64,000 bases of DNA from Actinoplanes sp. L3-i22 (lineage in GTDB: Bacteria > Actinomycetota > Actinomycetes > Mycobacteriales > Micromonosporaceae). A model generated the notes under the pieces. It worked only from the letters and a program-made list of their open reading frames with translations. It searched no databases and was not told where the DNA came from. Location of the stretch: NCBI RefSeq assembly GCF_019704555.1, contig NZ_AP024745.1:4534501-4598500 (forward strand), in the 5' to 3' direction. This document shows positions 18,865-28,400 of this stretch, one piece after another; within the stretch, counting starts at the first letter, position 1; every line of letters starts with the position of its first letter. Position numbers and translations under genes: made by a program.

Positions 18865-19941
18865 GTGCGCATCTCTCGACCCCCGCTCTGGGCGGCATCC
18901 CTCGCTGTCGCGCTCGCCATTCCGGTGGCCGCCACCGTCGGCGCGAGCGCGGCCGCGGCCGCCGGCACCGCCGGTCTCACCGCGACCGTCCAGGTCGGCC
19001 AGGTGACCGGCAGCGCGTTCACCGTGCGTGTCACGGTGCGGAACACGTCGTCGTCGGCGGTCAACGTGCTCTCCCGGGACCTGCCGCAGGCCCGCGAGTC
19101 CAAAGCCGTCCTGGCCGTGACCAGGGACGGTGTGCCGGTTCCCTACCGCGGCAAGGTGGCCAAGCTCGCGGCGCCGACCGCGGCCGACTACACCCGCATC
19201 CCCGCCGGTGGCGCCTACAGCGCGACCGTGAACCTGGCGGACGACTACGACCTGTCGAAGCCGGGAACGCTCGCCGTCACGCTGGCGTCGACCCAGGTGC
19301 GGGCCTCGACCGGGGCGACGACGCTCCGGGTCACCGATCGGGCCACCGTCCGCACCACGGCGGCTATCCGGGGCGCCGGCACCCGGTCCAGCGTCGCGTC
19401 GACCACCACCGAGAAGGTGCAGATCTCCGCCGTCGCGGCGGTCAGCATCACCTACCGCAGTTGCACCACGAGTGAGAAGACCTCGCTGGCGACGGCCGTC
19501 ACCAACGCCGCGACGATGTCGCAGAAGTCCACCACCTGGCTCACGGCGAACCCGTCCGGCGGCGGCGCCTACGCCACCTGGTTCGGCACCTACAGCTCGT
19601 CGCGGTTCTCCCGGGTGAGCTCGGCCTACACCAAGATCACCAGCGAGCTGACCAGCAAGGCCATCACGCTCGACTGCACCAGCAACGAGGACTACTACGC
19701 CTACGTCTACCCGGACGAGCCCTACATCATCTACCTCTGCAACGCGTTCTGGACGGCGCCGGCCACCGGTACCGACTCCAAGGCCGGAACCCTGATCCAC
19801 GAGTCGAGCCACTTCACCGTCAACGGTGGTACCGACGACCACGTGTACGGCCAGACCGCGGCGAAGTCGCTCGCCATCTCGAGCCCGGCCAACGCCGTCG
19901 ACAACGCCGACAACTACGAGTACTTCGCCGAGAGCCGCTGA
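18865..19941 (+). CDS. Secreted M35-type zinc metalloprotease (deuterolysin/peptidyl-Lys endopeptidase family)
   Basis: The 358-residue precursor has a signal peptide with a run of alanines (about residues 1-32), a pro- or adhesion-like beta domain (residues about 35-170) and a catalytic domain. The zinc site is the aspzincin pattern: LIHESSHF (His312, Glu313, His316) followed by GTDDHVYG, where the Asp supplies the third ligand. This fits the M35 family, better known in fungi and proteobacteria. The GTG at 18865 was chosen because AAAGGA lies 6 nt upstream; an ATG at 18844 would include that site inside the gene. A secreted endopeptidase role is inferred. Confidence 0.85.
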   Translation: MRISRPPLWAASLAVALAIPVAATVGASAAAAAGTAGLTATVQVGQVTGSAFTVRVTVRNTSSSAVNVLSRDLPQARESKAVLAVTRDGVPVPYRGKVAKLAAPTAADYTRIPAGGAYSATVNLADDYDLSKPGTLAVTLASTQVRASTGATTLRVTDRATVRTTAAIRGAGTRSSVASTTTEKVQISAVAAVSITYRSCTTSEKTSLATAVTNAATMSQKSTTWLTANPSGGGAYATWFGTYSSSRFSRVSSAYTKITSELTSKAITLDCTSNEDYYAYVYPDEPYIIYLCNAFWTAPATGTDSKAGTLIHESSHFTVNGGTDDHVYGQTAAKSLAISSPANAVDNADNYEYFAESR

Positions 19942-20448
19942 CCAAGGGTTCAGCTCGCTCCGACTCGCAGCCCGTTCCAGCGTCCTCGGGACGTCGTGGC
20001 GCATCGTCCACGGCACCCTGGCTGGGGCGGGCTGCCCCGTGCCCACCCGGAAGACGACCAGCCGTGGGTGAAGGCCTACCGGAGCGGGTTCTACTGCCCA
20101 CTCGGCGATGGCCTCGACATCGAGGTGAACTACCGAACCGCCTCCGCGCTGCTCGACACCACACAGGCGGGCGTCGCATCTTGGTGAGTACTTTCCGCCG
20201 CCGTACGGAAAGGGCAATTGTGATCGGCAAAAGCGATCTCAACGCGGCACTGGGAGCGCCCGGAATGGACCTCGAGGTGCGGATGCTCGGGGTCAGCCGG
20301 CAGTGAATCCAGCAGTGGCCGAGCGGGAGGATGCGCGCGATGTGCCGCTGGGGCGGTGACGATCGTGCTGGCCAGGCCCCACCTGAGCCGGGTGTCGGCA
20401 GGCCCGGCGGCACCACGGCGCGGTATTCGTCGGAGGTTTGGGAAACCG
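19942..20448. other. Gene-poor region with possible coding debris
   Basis: About 500 bp with no convincing gene. A plus-strand stretch at about 20067-20187 reads as 40 codons with natural composition (AYRSGFYCPLGDGLDIEVNY), ending in a stop, but without a start or ribosome-binding site; it may be the end of a decayed gene. Nothing recognisable on the minus strand. Confidence 0.4.
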
Positions 20449-20494
20449 CGAACAATAGTCACTGCGCGTAGTAATGCGACTACTATTCGGTTCG
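20449..20494. promoter_or_regulatory. Inverted repeat upstream of the sensor-kinase operon
   Basis: The arms CGAAC-AATAGT (20449-20459) and ACTATT-CG-GTTCG (20482-20494) pair over 11 bp with a 2-nt bulge. Inside them GTAGT (20468-20472) and ACTAC (20479-20483) form a smaller inverted repeat. The structure ends about 22 bp before the GGGAGG ribosome-binding site of the first kinase gene. It could be an operator or a structured leader; it lacks a U-tract, so a terminator is less likely. Confidence 0.5.
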
Positions 20495-20527
20495 GTGTCG
20501 TGTTGTGATCGGTCCGGGAGGATGTCG

Positions 20528-21274
20528 GTGAGCGTGACCGAGGCTGCGTCTGATCGGGTTGCCGTTCCGGTACCCGAGCCGGTCGGGGTCCTCGAGGGGA
20601 TCGGCCTGTCCCGGCTCGGCCACGATGTGCGCAGTCCCTTGGGCAGCATCATCAGTCTCACCGCCCTGATGAGCCGCAAGATTGCCAACGGCACCACGGA
20701 CCCGGCTCAGCAGCTCCACCAGTTACGTCTGCTGAACCGTAGCGCGACCGGGCTGCTGGGCTTCTTCGAGCGGTTCGTGATGCTGGTGAGGTTGGAAAGC
20801 GGCGAGTTCGATTTCCCGAACGTGACCGTCGACTGCGCCCTCATCGCCCATCAGGTGGTGGCCGATCTTTCCCCCGCGGCATCCGGGCCCGGTCGTCACC
20901 TCAAGCTCGAAGTGCACGACGGCCCGGCGCTTGCGGCGGGCCCGGCGGGCACTGCCGAGCTGATCATCATGGAACTGGCGGACAACGCCATGAAACACGG
21001 CGTGGCTGACGCGGTGGTTCGAGTCGACGCTCCGGCCGGATCCGGTCAGACCGTGATCAGTGTCGCCGATCACGGGCCCGGCCTGTCCGCCGAAGATCTC
21101 CCTCGGATCTTCCGGCCGTTCGAACGCGGGGCGGCCGCCAGCGGGCACGACGACAACGGAGCCGGGCTCGGCCTGCCACTGGTACTGCGGGCCGCCTTGC
21201 GGCACGGCGGAACGTTGCAGGTGGCCACCGGTCCGTCCGGCAGCGTCTTCACCGTGTCGGTGCCGGCGGCGTGA
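20528..21274 (+). CDS. Small sensor histidine kinase
   Basis: A 248-residue soluble kinase with only a dimerisation/phosphoacceptor region and an ATPase domain. The H-box is RLGHDVRSPLGSI (His32). The ATPase boxes are ELADNAMKHG (N), VADHGPGLS (G1) and GAGLGLPLVLRA (G2). There is no sensor domain or transmembrane helix, so input must come from a partner, presumably the two kinases encoded downstream in overlapping genes. The GTG at 20528 was chosen because GGGAGG ends 6 nt upstream; an ATG at 20522 abuts that site. Confidence 0.85.
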   Translation: MSVTEAASDRVAVPVPEPVGVLEGIGLSRLGHDVRSPLGSIISLTALMSRKIANGTTDPAQQLHQLRLLNRSATGLLGFFERFVMLVRLESGEFDFPNVTVDCALIAHQVVADLSPAASGPGRHLKLEVHDGPALAAGPAGTAELIIMELADNAMKHGVADAVVRVDAPAGSGQTVISVADHGPGLSAEDLPRIFRPFERGAAASGHDDNGAGLGLPLVLRAALRHGGTLQVATGPSGSVFTVSVPAA

Positions 21275-21297
21275 AAGCCCCGAGGGGAGAAGCCCGG

Positions 21298-23340
21298 ATG
21301 GTCACTGTTCTCGTGGTGGACGACCGTGCCACCAACCGGGAAATCGCCCGCATGACCTTGGACGATGCCGGCTACGACGTGATCGAGGCCGCGGAGGGTC
21401 AGCCGGCGCTGGAACTGGCTCGCCGATGGCACCCGGACCTCGTGCTCACCGACATGATCATGCCGGGCATGGACGGCTACGAGTTCGTCAGCGAGCTACG
21501 CGCCGATACTCGGACCGCGGACATCCCGGTGCTGCTGTACACCGCCAACTACGCCCCGTCAGAGGCGGAGCCGCTGGCTGTCGCGTACGGGGTGACCACG
21601 ATCGTGCCCAAGTCCGCCGAACCCGATGTGCTGCTGGCCGCCGTGCGTGAGGCGGTGCAGGCGCGGCCGCAACCGGTCGAGAGCCCCCCGGTCACCGCGG
21701 AACATTTGCGCACGCTCAACGCCAAGCTGGTCGAGAAGGTGCTGGCGCTGGACGAGAGCCAGGCCCGGTTCCAGGCGCTGGCCGACGTGTCGCCGGTCGG
21801 TATCGCGGCCGGCTCGATCGACCTCACCGCCGGCTACACCAATCCACGTCTGTCGGAGATCACCGGCTTGGCCGCGAACCAGTTGCACGGGCACGGGTGG
21901 CTGCGGTGCGTGCCGCCCGGCGAACGGGTGTCCCTGCTGCGCCAGGGCTTGCCCGGCAGTCACGCCGGCGACTACTACGGCCGGATCGATCTCGACGGTG
22001 ACGGCCGGACCCGGTGGCTGCACACCCGGGTCCGCACGACGTTCGAGGACGGTGACGCCACGGGTTTCGTCGCCACCATCGACGACGTCACCGCCGTCGT
22101 CGATGCCGAGGAGCAACGGCACGAGCAGCAGCGCCAGTACGAGATCGCCGAGCGGCGCCGGATCGCCGAACGCTTCGAAAGCCTCGCGCGACTCAGCGGC
22201 GCGATCGCGCACGACTTCAACAACATGCTCAACGTCATCCTGTCGTTCAGCGAGTTCGCCCAGGAGTCACTGCGCGATGCCGTGGGTAGCGAACTGGGCA
22301 CCGCCGAGGCCGAACCGATGCTCGCCGACCTGGCCACTATTCACCGGGCCGGGCAGCGCGCCGCGCAGCTGGCCCATCAGCTGCTCACCTTCGGCGGCCG
22401 GGAAGTCGTGCAGCCGACCGTGGTCGACCCGAACGCCCTGGTGGCGGAGGTGGGCGAGCTCGCCGAGGCGACCATCGGCACCCAGATCACCATCGTCACC
22501 GACCTGGACCCCGGGGTCAGCAACACGCTGATCGACGGCAACCAGCTCAGCCAGGTGTTGCTGAACCTCGCCATCAACGCCCGCGACGCGATGCCAGACG
22601 GCGGCACGCTGCGGCTGCGGGCGCACAACGCCGGCCCCGATGTTCCCGTCGCGCTGGCGGCCGGCGACTACATCCGCATCGCGGTCCAGGACAACGGGGT
22701 CGGGATGTCGCCCGAGGTCATCGACCGCGCGGTGGAGCCGTTCTTCACCACCAAGCCCAACGGTCAGGGCACCGGACTCGGTCTGGCGACCGCCTTCGGC
22801 ATCACCCGGCAAGCCGGTGGTGACCTGGTCATCGAATCGTCACCCGGGTGCGGGACGACCGTCAGCCTCTACCTGCCGGCGACCGATCAGCCGCTACCGG
22901 TTCCCGCGGCCGAGGTCACCGTCGAGACCCGCGCGACGCATACGATCCTGCTGGCCGAGGACGAGGACGGCGTGCGCGAAGTAGCCGCCCGGATCCTGGC
23001 CAAGAACGGATACCGAGTCCTGGCCGCCGCGCACGGCCAGGAGGCGCTCGAGATCGCTCGACACCACGCCGGTCCGATCCATGCTGTCCTGTCCGACGTC
23101 GTCATGCCCCACATGAATGGCCCCGAGCTCGCCGAACAGTTGCGCACCGTGCTGCCCGGCGTACCGGTGTTGTTCATGTCCGGCTTCGCGGGACCGTTGA
23201 TGAGCGAGCAGGGTCTGCTCGATCCGGGGGTCACCGTCGTCGGCAAGCCGTTCACCCAGCCGGAACTGCTCGCGGCCGTCCAGGAGACGATCACCGTGTC
23301 CGCCGCTCGCGATCTGTCCACTGCCGGCGGGAGCCGTTGA
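21298..23340 (+). CDS. Hybrid histidine kinase: REC-PAS-HisKA-HATPase-REC
   Basis: The 680-residue cytoplasmic protein begins with a receiver domain (VLVVDDRATN; phospho-acceptor Asp52 in LVLTDMIMPGMDG). A PAS domain follows (about residues 140-265), then a kinase core with the H-box AIAHDFNNMLNVI (His305) and ATPase motifs NLAINARDAM and GTGLGLAT. A second receiver ends the protein (ILLAEDEDGVREV; Asp600 in VLSDVVMPHMNG). The HDFNN form of the H-box is common in PAS-linked hybrid kinases. It follows the first kinase by a few bases; a GTG at 21271 overlapping the previous stop is an alternative start, but GGGGAG lies 8 nt before the ATG at 21298. Confidence 0.88.
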   Translation: MVTVLVVDDRATNREIARMTLDDAGYDVIEAAEGQPALELARRWHPDLVLTDMIMPGMDGYEFVSELRADTRTADIPVLLYTANYAPSEAEPLAVAYGVTTIVPKSAEPDVLLAAVREAVQARPQPVESPPVTAEHLRTLNAKLVEKVLALDESQARFQALADVSPVGIAAGSIDLTAGYTNPRLSEITGLAANQLHGHGWLRCVPPGERVSLLRQGLPGSHAGDYYGRIDLDGDGRTRWLHTRVRTTFEDGDATGFVATIDDVTAVVDAEEQRHEQQRQYEIAERRRIAERFESLARLSGAIAHDFNNMLNVILSFSEFAQESLRDAVGSELGTAEAEPMLADLATIHRAGQRAAQLAHQLLTFGGREVVQPTVVDPNALVAEVGELAEATIGTQITIVTDLDPGVSNTLIDGNQLSQVLLNLAINARDAMPDGGTLRLRAHNAGPDVPVALAAGDYIRIAVQDNGVGMSPEVIDRAVEPFFTTKPNGQGTGLGLATAFGITRQAGGDLVIESSPGCGTTVSLYLPATDQPLPVPAAEVTVETRATHTILLAEDEDGVREVAARILAKNGYRVLAAAHGQEALEIARHHAGPIHAVLSDVVMPHMNGPELAEQLRTVLPGVPVLFMSGFAGPLMSEQGLLDPGVTVVGKPFTQPELLAAVQETITVSAARDLSTAGGSR

Positions 23341-26300
23341 CCGGGCGCGGCCGGCTGCTCGCCCCGGTGTGCGGAGCACGGCTGACCGTGGCGCTGTGTT
23401 GTGCCGTCACACTGCTGATCGGCATCACCTGTCTGGCCGGATACGTGCTGGGCATACGAGCGCTGACCGGGCTGGCGCCGGCGCTGCCGGTCACGTCGGT
23501 GATCACCTCCGTGCTGCTGTGCCTGTTCGCCGTCGGGCTTGCCAGCCGGATGCTGCCGGGCTCGCCCATTGCCCGGCGGGTCGGCTCGATCTGCATCGGC
23601 GCCGCGCTGGCGATCGAAGGCACGGTCATCACCGAGTACCTGACCGGCCGGAGTTTCGGCATCGACCAGATGCTGTTCGCCGACCGGGTCCAGCAGTGGA
23701 TGCCGGGCCCGCAGCCCGGCCGGCAGTCCCCGCATACCGCGGCCTTCTTCCTCATCCTCGGTGCCGGCCTTCTGCTGATCGACGCCACCATCGCGGGCTT
23801 CGAACCGTTCCGGCTGTTCGCGCCGCTGATCGTCGTGCTCGCGCTGGCATCGGCGCTCGGACAGATATATGGCGTCTCCTATCTGTACGGCACCGGCACG
23901 GTCAACGGCACCAGCGTGCCCAGCGTTGCCGGGTTCCTGCTGCTGGCGACCGCCTACGTGATGCTGCGTACCGGCCGTTACCCGGTGAGCCTGCTGTTCT
24001 CCCTCGGGGTCGGGGGACGCATGACCCGCCGCCTGATCCCGTCAGCGGTGACGGTGATCGCCGTCGTCGGAGCGCTGGTCGCACTCACCGGCCGATGGGG
24101 CGGCGCGCTGCGCGGCCTGGACGTCATGGCGGCCATCGCGGTTCTGCTGATCGTCATGTACGTCGCGCTGGTCCGCGCCGCCCGGCTGCTGGAGTCCATC
24201 GGAGTGCAGCAAGACGAACTCAACAGCACCCTCACCTGGGAACGGGACCTGAACAACACCATCCTCGGCGCGTTGCACGACGGGGTGGTCACCAGCGACG
24301 CCGACGGCGTGATCGTCGCGGCCAACGACCGGTTCTCCGACATGATCGGCCTACCGGCCGACGAAATCCTCGGGCAACGGCCGCCCTACAGCTGGTGGAC
24401 ACCCGAACAGCGAAACCAGGCGATCACCCCACCCCAGAGATCCGCCCTCCGAGCCCGGGTAACGACCGAAACGGAGATCCTGCGGGGCGACGGCAGCCGG
24501 CTCGCGGTCGCCCGCGCGACGTCAGCCGCCTACACCGCCGATCACGATGTCGCGGTCTACGTGGTTACCTACACCGACCTCACCGAACGCAACGAAGTCC
24601 GGGCCGAGCGCCGCACCCTGCTCGAACGTCTCGACCACTTCTTCGACATCTCCGGCGACCTGATGTGCGTGGCCGGCATGGACGGCTACTTCAAACACCT
24701 CAACCCGGCCTGGGAACGCACCCTCGGCTACCCTCTTCAGCAGGTATTCGACATCCCCTATATGCAGTGCGTCCATCCCGACGACCGCCAGGACGCGCAA
24801 CACAACCTCCAGGCGTTGGTCAACGCCGAAGGGGGATCGTTCTCCTTCGAAACCCGCTTCCGGCACGCCAACGGTCAGTACCGGTGGCTGAGCTGGACCG
24901 CCACCCCATCACCGGCCGAGCGGCTGATCTACGCGGTGGCCCGCGACATCACCGACGAGCGCGCCGACCGTGACGCCCGCGCCCAACTGGCCGCCATCGT
25001 CGAATCTACCGACGACGCGGTCCTCACCAAGAGCCCGGACGGCATCATCACCGGCTGGAACGCCGGCGCCGAACACATCTACGGCTACACCGCCGACGAA
25101 GCGATCGGCCGGCCACTCTCGCTCATCTACCCACCCGAGCAACTCGCCACCGCCCACGCGAGCCTCGCCCAGGCCCTGCGCGGCGAAGCAGTCAAAGACC
25201 ACGAACACATCGGTCAGACCAAGGACCGCGCACCGGTGCACCTGTCCGTCACCATCTCGGCGCTGCGCGACCTCGAGGGCACCATCACCGGCGTCTCCTG
25301 CATCGCCCGTGACATCACCGACCGCATCCGCGAACAAGCGGACCTGGCCACCGCACGCGACCAGGCCCAAGCGGCCGACCGCGCCAAAAGCGAATTCGTC
25401 GCCACGGTCAGCCACGAAATCCGCACCCCGCTCAACGGCATCATCGGACTCAACACCCTGATGCTCGGCACCGACCTGCAGCCCAGCCAGCGACGATTCG
25501 CCACCGGCATCAACACCTCCGCCGAAACTCTGCTGGCGATCATCAACGACGTCCTCGACTTCTCCAAGATCGAAGCCGGCAAGGTCCTGGCCGACGACGT
25601 CGACTTCGACCTCACCAACGTCATCGCCGACGCGCTGCGCATCGCCGCCGAGAGCGCCCGCGGCAAGGACATCGACGTGATCGCCGGCTACCCACCAGAC
25701 CTGCAACCGGTCCGGTACGGCGACCCCGGCCGCCTCCGGCAGGTATTGATCAACCTGCTCGGCAACGCCGTCAAATTCACCCACCGTGGCCAGGTCCGGC
25801 TGAATGTGACGGAGCAGCATCAGGACGGCCGGTGTCAGTTCACGATCAGCGACACCGGCATCGGCATCGCGCCGGACGTCCTGGCGAAGCTGTTCGAGCC
25901 GTTCGTCCAGGCCGAGCAGAGCGACAACCGAACCTATGGCGGCACCGGGCTGGGACTGGCCATCAGCTACAAACTGGTCACCGTGCTGGGCGGCCACCTG
26001 GACGCTCGCAGCACCCCCGGCGTCGGCAGCACCTTCTCCTTCACCCTGCCACTGCCGACCGGCACCGCACCCAACGCGCCGGCCCGATCTGCCAGCACCC
26101 TGCTCGTCGGCCGGCGCCTACTGATTGCCAGCAACAACAGCGCCCAAGCCGAACTGCTCACCGAACACGCCCGCTTCTGGGGCATGGCAGTCACCACCAC
26201 CAACGCTGACGCATTGCTCACCGACACACCCGCCAGCGGCGCCATCAGCTACGACATCGTCGCCGTCGACGCTGACGCGGCGACGCCCCTGGAACCTATT

Positions 26301-26870
26301 GCGAGCATCGCGCGGCGGGTTCGGCTGGTCCTGCTGGCCGGTGATCCGGCCGATACCGAACGCCTCGCCGAGCGCGCCGGTGCGGTAGACGTACTGCACA
26401 GGCCGGTCGACCCGTCCAGCTTCCTCGACTGCCTCCTTCGGCTCTTCTCCTCCGGAACCGAAACCCTCACCGTGCCCGCCCTTCAGCCGCAACATCACGG
26501 GCGTGTGCTGGTCGCCGAGGACAATGAGATCAACCAGCTGGTCGCCGAGGAGTTTCTGACCGAGCTCGGCTACCAGGTCGACATCGCACACAACGGGCAG
26601 CAGGCAATCGACATGGCAGATCAGAACGAGTACGTCGCTGTGCTCATGGACTGCCAGATGCCGAAGGTCGACGGCTACCAAGCCACCGTCCAGCTCCGCG
26701 CAAGCGAACCGCCGGACCGGCACGTTCCCATCATCGCGATGACCGCCAGCGCGATGGCCGCCGACCGTCAGCGCTGCCTCGACGCCGGCATGGACGACTG
26801 CATCACCAAACCCGTCGACCTGCACGGACTCGGCGAAACTCTTGCCGAATGGATTCAGCGCAGCCGATAG
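23337..26870 (+). CDS. Membrane hybrid histidine kinase: TM region-3xPAS-HisKA-HATPase-pseudoREC-REC
   Basis: The 1,177-residue protein has about eight hydrophobic helices in the first 285 residues, forming an unidentified membrane sensor. Three PAS domains follow (about 300-410, 420-545 and 550-670; the last two have GDLMCVAGMDGYFKHLN and DAVLTKSPDGIITGWN). The kinase core has FVATVSHEIRTPLNGI (His693) and GTGLGLAISYKLV. Two receiver-like domains end the protein: the first (about 935-1040, RRLLIASNNS) lacks the acidic pocket, the second is complete (LVAEDNEINQ; Asp1105 in VLMDCQMPKVDG). The proposed TTG start at 23337 overlaps the previous stop as TTGA with GGGAG upstream; GTG 23367 is an alternative. 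Confidence 0.85.
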   Translation: MTGRGRLLAPVCGARLTVALCCAVTLLIGITCLAGYVLGIRALTGLAPALPVTSVITSVLLCLFAVGLASRMLPGSPIARRVGSICIGAALAIEGTVITEYLTGRSFGIDQMLFADRVQQWMPGPQPGRQSPHTAAFFLILGAGLLLIDATIAGFEPFRLFAPLIVVLALASALGQIYGVSYLYGTGTVNGTSVPSVAGFLLLATAYVMLRTGRYPVSLLFSLGVGGRMTRRLIPSAVTVIAVVGALVALTGRWGGALRGLDVMAAIAVLLIVMYVALVRAARLLESIGVQQDELNSTLTWERDLNNTILGALHDGVVTSDADGVIVAANDRFSDMIGLPADEILGQRPPYSWWTPEQRNQAITPPQRSALRARVTTETEILRGDGSRLAVARATSAAYTADHDVAVYVVTYTDLTERNEVRAERRTLLERLDHFFDISGDLMCVAGMDGYFKHLNPAWERTLGYPLQQVFDIPYMQCVHPDDRQDAQHNLQALVNAEGGSFSFETRFRHANGQYRWLSWTATPSPAERLIYAVARDITDERADRDARAQLAAIVESTDDAVLTKSPDGIITGWNAGAEHIYGYTADEAIGRPLSLIYPPEQLATAHASLAQALRGEAVKDHEHIGQTKDRAPVHLSVTISALRDLEGTITGVSCIARDITDRIREQADLATARDQAQAADRAKSEFVATVSHEIRTPLNGIIGLNTLMLGTDLQPSQRRFATGINTSAETLLAIINDVLDFSKIEAGKVLADDVDFDLTNVIADALRIAAESARGKDIDVIAGYPPDLQPVRYGDPGRLRQVLINLLGNAVKFTHRGQVRLNVTEQHQDGRCQFTISDTGIGIAPDVLAKLFEPFVQAEQSDNRTYGGTGLGLAISYKLVTVLGGHLDARSTPGVGSTFSFTLPLPTGTAPNAPARSASTLLVGRRLLIASNNSAQAELLTEHARFWGMAVTTTNADALLTDTPASGAISYDIVAVDADAATPLEPIASIARRVRLVLLAGDPADTERLAERAGAVDVLHRPVDPSSFLDCLLRLFSSGTETLTVPALQPQHHGRVLVAEDNEINQLVAEEFLTELGYQVDIAHNGQQAIDMADQNEYVAVLMDCQMPKVDGYQATVQLRASEPPDRHVPIIAMTASAMAADRQRCLDAGMDDCITKPVDLHGLGETLAEWIQRSR

Positions 26871-26941
26871 GATCGCGATCCGTACGAGACCGCAAAAGGG
26901 ATTGTCAAGATATTCGTACCGGCCCGAGGGACTGAGCCGGG

Positions 26942-28366
26942 TCACATTCCTTTCTGTACCTTGATCAGGCCGTCGCGGACGGCTTGTTCGAGCCGGCGGA
27001 AGTCCTGGTCGTTGAGGTCGGCGTAGGCTTCGGCGAAGTCGGCGACGGCGTTCTCGAAGCGGTCGCTGGAGCCGAGGTAGGACGCGATGGCGACGCGGTC
27101 GCCGGAGCGCGCGTGCGCCCGCGCCAGCGTCCAGCCGCACACCGAGGCGTAGGCCACGAGGCCGCTCGACCGGATGCCCTCGATCTCCACCGAGCCTTTC
27201 CAGTCCCGTAGCTGACGTACGTAGAAGTCGCGTTCCTTGCCGTCGATGCCGTTGACCCGCTGGGTGCCCAGGAAGATGTCGCTGCTGGCCTGCATGGTGC
27301 GCTGTCCGGCCACGACCCGCTCACCGTGGTGCTCGAACTCGCTGGCGCCGACGTACTCCTCCAGCACCGACGCTCCCGCCTCCTTGGCCTGCAGGAACAG
27401 CGGGTCGGAGTCGTCGCGGCCGATCATCAGCAGTACCCAGGACCGGGTTCCGACGCTGCCGACACCGACGACCTTGCGAGCCATGTGCACGAGCCGGTAC
27501 TGCCCCAGCAGCAGGCGCCGGTCGGGCGACAACGACCGGCCGTACCCCTCGAGCAGGTCCTGCATGGCGTCGAAGAGCTGATCGGCCGACGCGTCCGGCA
27601 GTAGATCCTCGACGGGCACCACGACCGGTGGTGTGGCGACGATGCGGCGCTCGCCGGCGACGACGGCGGAGAGCTTGGCCATGGCCTGCGCGCTGTTGCG
27701 GGTCCGCGCCTTGTCCATCATCGCTTTCGTGCTCGCCATCTGCTCGGCGGTCAGCGTCGAACTCAAGCGGTCGAGCAGGTGGTCCACGTCGAGCTGGGCG
27801 TACCAGACCTGAAAGTTGGTCTGTTTCGCGAAGTCGCGCAGCGCCGTGCGATAGGTGGTGGCGGCCGAGAGCACCGCGCGGCGGCTCTGCTTCGCGTTGT
27901 GCCCGTTCGCCCGGCTGGCCACCGCGACACTGGCGGCCAGCCGTTTGACATCCCATTCCCAGGGGCCCGGCAGGGTCTCGTCGAAGTCGTTGATGTCGAA
28001 CACCAAGGCGCGCTCGGCCGAGGCGAAGAAGCCGAAGTTCGACAGGTGGGCGTCTCCGCAGGTCTGTGCCCGGAAGCCGGACACCGGTGTCGGCGCCAGG
28101 TCGGCGGCCATCACCCTCGCCGCGCCGCGATAGAACGTGAACGGCGAGACCAGCATCCGCCCGTAGCGGATCGGGACCAGCTCCGGCACCCGGGCGGCGT
28201 CGTCGGCCGTCATGGTGGTGACCGGATCCCGTTTCGCGGCCGGCGAGAGCTCGGCGTGCGAGTCCAGGGGCGCGATCCGGCGAGCCTCCTTACCGAGCCG
28301 GGCCCGTTCGGCCGGGCTCAGGTGCGCGGTACGACGGCGCTTGGTGCTCTGTTCCGGGCTGGTCAT
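26942..28366 (-). CDS. DUF2252 family protein
   Basis: A 474-residue cytoplasmic protein of the DUF2252 family. Recognisable blocks are RYGRMLVSPFTFYRGAA, CGDAHLSNFGFF, FDINDFDETLPGPWEWDVKRL and GVGSVGTRSWVLLMIGRD. The CGDAHLSNFG and FDINDFD blocks resemble the catalytic loop and metal-binding loop of aminoglycoside-phosphotransferase-like kinases, so a small-molecule or protein kinase activity is plausible, but no substrate is known. It lies 34 bp downstream of the CinY-like gene on the same strand and may be co-transcribed; it converges with the sensor-kinase operon. Confidence 0.85.
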   Translation of the reverse strand: MTSPEQSTKRRRTAHLSPAERARLGKEARRIAPLDSHAELSPAAKRDPVTTMTADDAARVPELVPIRYGRMLVSPFTFYRGAARVMAADLAPTPVSGFRAQTCGDAHLSNFGFFASAERALVFDINDFDETLPGPWEWDVKRLAASVAVASRANGHNAKQSRRAVLSAATTYRTALRDFAKQTNFQVWYAQLDVDHLLDRLSSTLTAEQMASTKAMMDKARTRNSAQAMAKLSAVVAGERRIVATPPVVVPVEDLLPDASADQLFDAMQDLLEGYGRSLSPDRRLLLGQYRLVHMARKVVGVGSVGTRSWVLLMIGRDDSDPLFLQAKEAGASVLEEYVGASEFEHHGERVVAGQRTMQASSDIFLGTQRVNGIDGKERDFYVRQLRDWKGSVEIEGIRSSGLVAYASVCGWTLARAHARSGDRVAIASYLGSSDRFENAVADFAEAYADLNDQDFRRLEQAVRDGLIKVQKGM

Positions 28367-28400
28367 CCCCTCAGACTGCGCCGGTCGGCGCGGGCCGGCA

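Noticed and set aside
22848..23336. Extension of the third kinase upstream of 23337
   Set aside because: This part overlaps the second receiver domain of the preceding gene in another frame and reads as arginine/proline-rich nonsense.
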